Origin: Bradyrhizobium monzae
Lineage (GTDB): Bacteria > Pseudomonadota > Alphaproteobacteria > Rhizobiales > Xanthobacteraceae
Length of the DNA stretch: 64,000 nt
Direction: 5' to 3'
Assembly (NCBI RefSeq): GCF_021458635.1
Contig: NZ_JAIRDQ010000005.1
Coordinates: forward strand, 248,001 to 312,000
Shown: piece after piece, positions 58,897 to 64,000 of the stretch
How the letters are laid out: the number at the start of each line of letters is the position of its first letter
How positions within the stretch are numbered: position 1 is the stretch's first letter
The notes under the pieces: generated by a model
Database searches by the model: none
What the model saw: only the letters and a program-made list of their open reading frames with translations
What the model was told of the DNA's origin: nothing
Made by a program: the position numbers and the translations under genes

Positions 58897-60324
58897 CTAC
58901 TTCGTCACGCCTCCGGCTGTTGTGGCGACGTGCTCGACATCCGGCAGCTTCCAGCTGTGGTCGAACAGCGGCTTCTCCGGTCCGTAGAGTCTGAACAGCA
59001 ATTCGAACTTCCGCGCCGGATCGGTCGGCACCCAATTGGATTCCTTGCCCTCCGGCGCTTTCGGACCGAAATAGACATCGACTGACCCGTCGGCATTCTT
59101 CTCTATGCCCGGGCTGATAGAGGCACGGCTGGCGCTAGGCATGTTGCGAACCAGCGCGTGCGTCTCGCGGTCGTAGACGGTGGCCGACCAGTAGTTGCGG
59201 ACCGGTGCATTGGCCGGAACGGTCAGGCGATAGGTGACATGACCGTCGAACGGCTGGCCGTCCTTGTCCTTGTTCGCCATCAGATAATACTGGGTGGTCC
59301 CGAGCCGCTTGATGCCGGTGAAGCCGAGCGTGTAGGTCACGCCGCGCGCATCGATCGGGTAGGCGTTTGGATCTGCGTATCCATCGCTTGCCGCTTTCAC
59401 CATCTCCGCCACCGCAGCCGGGAACCAGCGGATGCCGGGATTGATTGCGGGAAAGCCCGCATCATAGCGCTGCGACAACACCGCGTGCGCCTCTCGTGCG
59501 GCATCATCCAGGATCGCGACCGTCTTCCGATCCGGATCGAACGCCTTGCCCTTCTCGATGCCGATCGACCGGAGCTGGTCGATCATCGCGCGGTCGCGAT
59601 CGAGCCACGGTTCGTTCTGCACGACGCGGTCGAGGTTGCGATAGAAGCTGGCATCGTAGGGAATTGTGGAATCGAACAGGACGTCATACGCGTCCGCAAA
59701 ATTGGTCGGCGGCGGGTTCTGCGCCTGCGCAAGCGGATAAATCCGGATCTGCTTGCCATAGGCAACGGATTTGGCGACGTCGGCGTCTGCATGGCTGGCG
59801 AGATTGGAGCGCAGCAGCGCGAAGCCGCTGAACGTGTCGGATTGAAGCGGGATATAGCCTGCGGGCGTTTCACCCTTGTAGCCGGGTGGCAGAATCAAAT
59901 ACTTGCCGCCCTGGCCCTTGTCGGCCCCTTCAGGGCCGGCGTCCTCCAGTGGCATCTGCCACGCCGTGACGATATTGCCGGCAATGGCGCCATCCTGCGC
60001 CGGCGGTATCTCCAGCACGATCGGACCGTCCTTCACGTTCCAGAACGACATGAAGTAGATCGAATCCGGATTGGGTGTCAGCGTCTGGTTCTTCCAATTC
60101 ACCGGCTTCGACCAGAAGACGATCTCGTTGACCTTGGCCTTGGCGCTGGTGAGCATCGCCTGCAGCATCAGGTCGGTGTTCACCGCCGGCATCGCCCAGA
60201 TCATCGCCTCGACCGCACGCCGCTGGATATTGCGCGCGGCAATCTCGTCGGGCGACGGGTTTTGCGCCTCGGCGTTGGCTGCCGTCAGCATGAGGGCGAC
60301 AACTCCTGCGATAATTTGCTTCAT
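58897..60324 (-). CDS. DUF1254/DUF1214 domain secreted protein
   Basis: A 475-residue exported protein. Signal peptide 1-21 (ANAEAQNPS), then DUF1254 (about 40-180; LTPNPDSIYFMSFWNVKDGP is its core) and DUF1214 (about 340-455; YWSATVYDRETHALVRN and ESNWVPTDPARKFELLFRLYG in two blocks). Two-domain proteins of this kind are widespread in rhizobia and mycobacteria and have no established function. ATG 60324 has GGAGGTG directly upstream; its TGATG overlaps a small broken ORF. Confidence 0.9.
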   Translation of the reverse strand: MKQIIAGVVALMLTAANAEAQNPSPDEIAARNIQRRAVEAMIWAMPAVNTDLMLQAMLTSAKAKVNEIVFWSKPVNWKNQTLTPNPDSIYFMSFWNVKDGPIVLEIPPAQDGAIAGNIVTAWQMPLEDAGPEGADKGQGGKYLILPPGYKGETPAGYIPLQSDTFSGFALLRSNLASHADADVAKSVAYGKQIRIYPLAQAQNPPPTNFADAYDVLFDSTIPYDASFYRNLDRVVQNEPWLDRDRAMIDQLRSIGIEKGKAFDPDRKTVAILDDAAREAHAVLSQRYDAGFPAINPGIRWFPAAVAEMVKAASDGYADPNAYPIDARGVTYTLGFTGIKRLGTTQYYLMANKDKDGQPFDGHVTYRLTVPANAPVRNYWSATVYDRETHALVRNMPSASRASISPGIEKNADGSVDVYFGPKAPEGKESNWVPTDPARKFELLFRLYGPEKPLFDHSWKLPDVEHVATTAGGVTK

Positions 60325-60416
60325 CACCACCTCCATCCGGCCATGCCGATCACGCCGACCGCGCTGGCGAGCAGGATCACCAGCACGATCCAGGCGAAGA
60401 TGTCCTAACCCGTCAT
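60324..60416 (-). pseudogene. Small membrane-protein ORF with early amber codon
   Basis: On the minus strand ATG 60416 reads Met-Thr-Gly-TAG, then DIFAWIVLVILLASAVGVIG and MAGWRW, ending in a TGA that overlaps the next ATG. The 26 codons after the TAG encode a clean transmembrane helix and are in frame with the ATG. A single TGG-to-TAG change would explain it. Either a disabled small membrane protein or one now starting at an internal GTG. Confidence 0.4.
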
Positions 60417-60443
60417 GACGGCCGCCCGGCTGTCACGCCGACG

Positions 60444-60953
60444 TCACCGGCAATAGTCCCAAAAGCCCTGGGTCCGGGACGGATCGGTGTAGTACCAGCA
60501 CATGCCGGGCGCCGGCGCAGCACCGGCCCAGGCCGCAGCCGTCGCCGCCGTGACGAAACCGATCGCCGCACCGGCAGCGATCGCGCCGCCCCTCGGCCAG
60601 TAGTAATGGCCCGGCCGGGCCCATGCGCCGCGTCCGGCCACGGCCGTGGTGTGGCGCACCGCAACGTTTCCGCGCGGTCCCCTGACGGCGGTCGTCCCGC
60701 GATAGGCCGTGCCACGCGGACCGACCGCGGCACCGCCGCGATGCACGACTGCGCCGCCACGGGGGCCAACCGCTGCCCCGCCACGGCGACCGGCCGCGCG
60801 GACCTCGATGAGGTCGGGCGGGGTCGCGGCGTCTTGCCAGATCGCGGTCGGTTGAAGCGGGGCCGCCGATAGTGTCACCGGCGATATCGATAGGCCGGTT
60901 GCGAGTGCCAGAACGCAGCTTGCCAGTCGTGCCACGTAGGTATGATCAGACAT
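60444..60953 (-). CDS. Secreted Gly/Arg-rich low-complexity protein
   Basis: A 169-residue protein with a signal peptide (about 1-30) and a central repeat of RGGAAVGPRGGAVVHRGG type (about 55-100). A hydrophobic AIAAGAAIGFVTAATAAAW stretch and a conserved ending with CWYYTDPSRTQGFWDYC, containing two Cys, follow. Short proteins with this ending are frequent in Bradyrhizobium; function is unknown. The Arg/Gly repeats resemble those of cell-surface or RNA-binding proteins. Confidence 0.75.
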   Translation of the reverse strand: MSDHTYVARLASCVLALATGLSISPVTLSAAPLQPTAIWQDAATPPDLIEVRAAGRRGGAAVGPRGGAVVHRGGAAVGPRGTAYRGTTAVRGPRGNVAVRHTTAVAGRGAWARPGHYYWPRGGAIAAGAAIGFVTAATAAAWAGAAPAPGMCWYYTDPSRTQGFWDYCR

Positions 60954-61015
60954 CTTGTACCTCTTCTGTTGTCAGCCGTTCGGCTCCGTCACCGCTTTCG
61001 CCCGCAGCACCACGG

Positions 61016-61276
61016 TCATTGCGACACTCCCGTGCTGCCGCGCTCGAACGCGAACACCGTCTTCCAGTCCTTGGCCATGTCCACGACGGTCCAGCCGCGC
61101 TGCACCGCCTCGTCCCAGGCCTTGTCGAGCTTTCCGATCTTTGATTGCCTGTCGTAGAGGCCTTCGCCGCGCTGTCGTTCCAGGACGGCAGCGGATCGGC
61201 TTGCGCGCGCGCCAGCCTCGGGAACCGCGAGCCCGATGGTCAGGAAGATGATGAAGGCACTGAGGGTCCGAAGCAA
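61016..61276 (-). CDS. Small secreted protein of unknown function
   Basis: An 86-residue protein with a signal peptide (about 1-23, AGARA). The mature part carries KIGKLDKAWDEAVQRGWTVV and DWKTVFAFERG. I do not recognise a family. It lies between the sulfatase gene (73 bases upstream) and the Gly/Arg-rich protein gene (62 bases downstream), all on the minus strand, and could be in a single operon with FGE and sulfatase. Confidence 0.65.
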   Translation of the reverse strand: MLRTLSAFIIFLTIGLAVPEAGARASRSAAVLERQRGEGLYDRQSKIGKLDKAWDEAVQRGWTVVDMAKDWKTVFAFERGSTGVSQ

Positions 61277-61349
61277 ATCGATCCTCTCGTAAGACTGCGG
61301 CGGATCGGACCGGCCGCCCGGAGGCGGCCGGTCCGCACGAAGGCCGTGG

Positions 61350-63155
61350 TCAGCGGCCCTGGACTTGCTCCTGGATGATCCTGTTTAAATTCGCCCGGAC
61401 CTTCTCCATGTCGATGCCCTCCGCGAGCGACTTCTTCTGCTTGAGGCCGTCCATCATGCCTTCGAGGATATTCGCGGGGTTGAAACTTGGCGGGAAGGAA
61501 CGCGGCGGGAATTCCTTGAAGGTGGCCACGAATTTGAAGACTTCGTCCATCATCCCGTAGGCCCCGCCCACGTGATTGAGTTGCCAGTCCCAGAATGTGT
61601 TGGATGTGATATCGGCCCGTTCGAACGGGTCCTGCATCAGATTGTATATCTTCTGCAAGCGGAGCGTGGTGAAGGGTTCGGCCCACAGCCCCATCGTGCC
61701 CTCCTTGCGCTGCTCGGAGAACACGTACTTGTAGTCGCCCTGCCTGAAGCACACGAGCAGTCCGTCGTCATCGGAGTAGAAGAACTTGTCGCGCGCGCTC
61801 TTCGCGCCGTTGTTGTTGGCTGCGGAGCCGCCGACGTTGCGCAGGAAGGCAGACTGGTCGTAACCGTCCAGATGGACCTTGTAGTTGACGCCGTTCGCGG
61901 TGTAGCCGGCCTTGAGCTTGTTGACGACATCAGGCTCGCCCGCGATGGCGCAGAGAGTGGGTATCCAGTCGTTGTGACTCATCATCTCGTTGCTAACTGT
62001 ACCGGGCTTGATGTTTCCCGGCCAGCGGACCAGACACGGCACGCGGAACGCACCTTCCCAATTGGTGTTCTTCTCCGAGCGGAACCAGGTCATGGCGCCG
62101 TCGGGCCAGGTGTTCATGTGAGGGCCATTGTCGCTCGAATAGACCACGAGCGTGTTATTCGCGATCCCCATGTCGTCGAGCGCCTTGAGCAGGTTGCCGA
62201 CGATATCGTCGTGCTCCATCATGCCGTCCACATATTCGCTGTCGCCGTGGGTGTAACGGCCGCGATGCTCGGCGCGCACATGGGTGCGCAAGTGCATTCG
62301 TGTCGAGTTGAACCAGACGAAAAACGGCTTGCCCGCGGCCTGCTGCCGCTTCATGTAGTCGATCGCCGCAGCCGAGGTCTCGTCGTCGATGGTCTCCATC
62401 CGCTTCTTGGTCAGCGCGCCGGTATCCTGGATCGTTTGCTTGCCGACCTTGCCGAAGCGTGGATCGACCGTGGGGTCATCGACGTCGGTGGCCTTGCAGC
62501 GCAGCACGCCGCGCGGACCGAACTTGGCCCTGTAGGCAGGATCCTTCGGGTAGTCCGGCAGCTCCGGCTCTTCCTCGGCGTTGAGGTGGTACAAATTGCC
62601 GAAGAATTCGTCGAAGCCATTGACTGTCGGTAATGATTCATTGCGATCGCCGACGTGGTTCTTGCCGAACTGGCCGGTGGCGTAGCCGAGGTTCTTGAGC
62701 AAGCCTCCCGCGGACGGATCCAGCTGGCTCATGCCCATTGGCGCGCCGGGAAATCCGACCTTGGTCAGGCCTGTGCGAATGCCGTGCTGACCAGTAAGGA
62801 ACGCAGCGCGGCCGGCCGTGCAGGACTGCTCACCATAGTAATGCTGCATCTTCAGGCCCTCGCGGGCGATGCGGTCGATGTTGGGGGTCTCGTAGCCCAT
62901 CAGCCCGTTGGAGTAGGCGCTGATGTTGGCGATGCCGATATCGTCGCCCCAGATGATAAGGATGTTCGGCTTGCCTCCCGCCGGCGGGGCTGCTGCGGGC
63001 TTGGGGGAGGGCGCTGCCTTCTGCGCTTGTGCCAGCGCCTCTGATGTCAGTGTCGCTGCGGCGACGATGGATGACGTTCCCAACAGGAGATTTCTGCGAT
63101 TGATCGGTTGGTCAGCACCGGAATTGTTGTTCTTGTTCGCCAACTCGCTGCTCAT
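61350..63155 (-). CDS. Arylsulfatase (formylglycine-dependent, Tat-type leader)
   Basis: A 601-residue sulfatase. The N-terminal INRRNLLLGTSSIVAAA has a twin-arginine motif, followed by a Pro/Ala/Lys linker and the sulfatase fold starting KPNILIIWGDDIGIANIS. Cys112 begins CTAGR, where CxPSR is usual; Cys-x-Ala-x-Arg is an accepted variant for formylglycine conversion. The metal ligands of IIWGDD and of YSSDNGPHMNTWP are present. It is 10 bases downstream of the formylglycine-generating-enzyme gene, so the pair is co-expressed. The substrate sulfate ester is unknown. ATG 63155 (MSSELANK) is chosen over an in-frame start at 63239 inside the FGE gene. Confidence 0.92.
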   Translation of the reverse strand: MSSELANKNNNSGADQPINRRNLLLGTSSIVAAATLTSEALAQAQKAAPSPKPAAAPPAGGKPNILIIWGDDIGIANISAYSNGLMGYETPNIDRIAREGLKMQHYYGEQSCTAGRAAFLTGQHGIRTGLTKVGFPGAPMGMSQLDPSAGGLLKNLGYATGQFGKNHVGDRNESLPTVNGFDEFFGNLYHLNAEEEPELPDYPKDPAYRAKFGPRGVLRCKATDVDDPTVDPRFGKVGKQTIQDTGALTKKRMETIDDETSAAAIDYMKRQQAAGKPFFVWFNSTRMHLRTHVRAEHRGRYTHGDSEYVDGMMEHDDIVGNLLKALDDMGIANNTLVVYSSDNGPHMNTWPDGAMTWFRSEKNTNWEGAFRVPCLVRWPGNIKPGTVSNEMMSHNDWIPTLCAIAGEPDVVNKLKAGYTANGVNYKVHLDGYDQSAFLRNVGGSAANNNGAKSARDKFFYSDDDGLLVCFRQGDYKYVFSEQRKEGTMGLWAEPFTTLRLQKIYNLMQDPFERADITSNTFWDWQLNHVGGAYGMMDEVFKFVATFKEFPPRSFPPSFNPANILEGMMDGLKQKKSLAEGIDMEKVRANLNRIIQEQVQGR

Positions 63156-63165
63156 TCCATACTCC

Positions 63166-64000
63166 CTATGTTGCGGTACGCTCTTCTTGCTCACGCACGT
63201 TGGCAGGCGGCATCCGCGCCACGCATCTGAATCCGACATGACTTGTCGAGGTGTCGATCGGCTCGGCGTGCCGCGCCGCAGGTCGATAGCGCCGGCAATA
63301 ATTCGGCGCGCAGAGATGCGAGCCGCCTTTCAAGACTTTGCGTGGAATGCGGATGTCTGGTTGACATGGATCCAAGCTCGCCTCCTCGCGGCCGCCGCGG
63401 GGATTGCTCGGAATGCAGCAGGGCTTTGCCGCGTCGGCGACGTGCCTGGCCGACCACCAATCCGAGGTCCACTCCCAGACATTGCCGATCATGTCGTGAA
63501 GGCCGTAGCCGTTCGGCGGGAAGGCCATGACCGGCGAAGTGCGCTCGAACCCATCCTCGCCGAGATTCTGGACGGGGAAGTTACCCTGCCAGATATTGGC
63601 CATGTGCTTGCCGCCGGGCATCAGCGCATCGCCCCAGGCGAATTCCTCGCCCTCGAGGCCGCCGCGCGCGGCAAACTCCCATTCGGCTTCGGTCGGAAGC
63701 TCCTTGCCGGCCCAGCGGGCGTAGGCCGCCGCATCGCTATAGGAGACGTGTACGACCGGATGGTCGTCGAGGCCTTTGATGTTGCTGCCGGGGCCGTAAG
63801 GGTGGCGCCAATTGGCGCCGCGCAGGAACGACCACCACTGGCTCCAATCGGTGAGATCGGTGATGCGCGGCAGCGGCGAGAACACCAGCGATCCCGCGTA
63901 GAGCATCTCCTTCAGCGCGCCGGGATAGTCCTTCGGATTGGGAATGATCTGCGCTTCAGTGACATGGCCGGTCGCGTTCACGAATTGCTTGAACTGTCGG
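63166..64000 (-). CDS. Formylglycine-generating enzyme (SUMF1/FGE family), 5' end off the window
   Basis: At least 278 residues, open to the right edge; the reading continues upstream as RQFKQFVNATGHVTEAQ, the usual early part of FGE, so the first 50 or so residues are missing. FGE oxidises the active-site Cys of sulfatases to formylglycine with O2 and copper. The two copper-binding cysteines are seen in GGSHLCAPNYCRRYRPAAR; LPTEAEWEFAARGG, NVWEWTSDWW and TSTSHVGFRCVAR are family blocks. The target is evidently the adjacent sulfatase. Confidence 0.93.
   Translation of the reverse strand, partial: RQFKQFVNATGHVTEAQIIPNPKDYPGALKEMLYAGSLVFSPLPRITDLTDWSQWWSFLRGANWRHPYGPGSNIKGLDDHPVVHVSYSDAAAYARWAGKELPTEAEWEFAARGGLEGEEFAWGDALMPGGKHMANIWQGNFPVQNLGEDGFERTSPVMAFPPNGYGLHDMIGNVWEWTSDWWSARHVADAAKPCCIPSNPRGGREEASLDPCQPDIRIPRKVLKGGSHLCAPNYCRRYRPAARHAEPIDTSTSHVGFRCVARMPPANVREQEERTAT

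Overview
The window looks like chromosome of a high-GC alphaproteobacterium of the Bradyrhizobium / Rhodopseudomonas group. The evidence is a rhizobial-type suf operon (nifS-like, sufBCDS, a DUF59 gene, sufA), three outer-membrane beta-barrels of the Omp25/31 type with the same mature N-terminus, a class I PHA synthase, many class III cyclases and typical intergenic palindromic repeats. I saw no tRNA, rRNA, CRISPR array, insertion sequence or prophage. The assignment rests on recognising families, not on a search.

Layout. 1-2.7 kb (mostly minus): DUF1330 (partial), DUF1697, an alpha/beta hydrolase and a membrane LytTR regulator divergent from an acyltransferase-3. 3.9-10.9 kb: the Fe-S assembly operon, with a possible iron-responsive control region between its first gene and sufB. 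11-19 kb: TfoX-N with a histone-like tail, a FabA-like dehydratase lacking the catalytic His, a diguanylate cyclase, a DEAD-box helicase, an AraC regulator, a secreted caspase-like protein and a flavin monooxygenase. 19.4-25.7 kb: two Omp barrels, an SDR, parE and a DedA protein. 25.9-31.3 kb: a secreted DUF3857/transglutaminase/Sel1 fusion, then a flavin-binding regulator and argC preceded by what looks like an arginine attenuator (strong promoter, leaderless 25-codon ORF with five consecutive Arg codons, hairpin), then a third Omp barrel.

31.5-42.3 kb: a methyltransferase pseudogene, a transcarbamylase-like protein without the carbamoyl-phosphate signature, MAPEG, phaC, a small lipoprotein, an aminotransferase and homoserine dehydrogenase pair, glpX, a haloacid dehalogenase and an adenylate cyclase with TPR tail. 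42.4-45.8 kb: a PAP2/vanadium-haloperoxidase-like protein that begins with thirteen Met-Gly repeats encoded by an ATGGGN array, facing a large metallopeptidase-like protein with an unusual zinc motif. 46-53 kb: a catabolic island: a GntR regulator with two well-formed operators, divergent from enoyl-CoA hydratase, CoA-transferase, a tripartite tricarboxylate transporter (tctCBA) and a PdxA-family dehydrogenase. Together these suggest import, CoA activation and oxidation of a carboxylic, perhaps aromatic dicarboxylic, acid.

53-64 kb: an L,D-transpeptidase, a cupin, an NmrA-like protein, an overlapping pair of a Cache-HAMP adenylate cyclase and a Tat-exported substrate-binding protein, remnants of two genes, a DUF1254 protein, two small secreted proteins, and an arylsulfatase directly behind its formylglycine-generating enzyme, which runs off the right edge.
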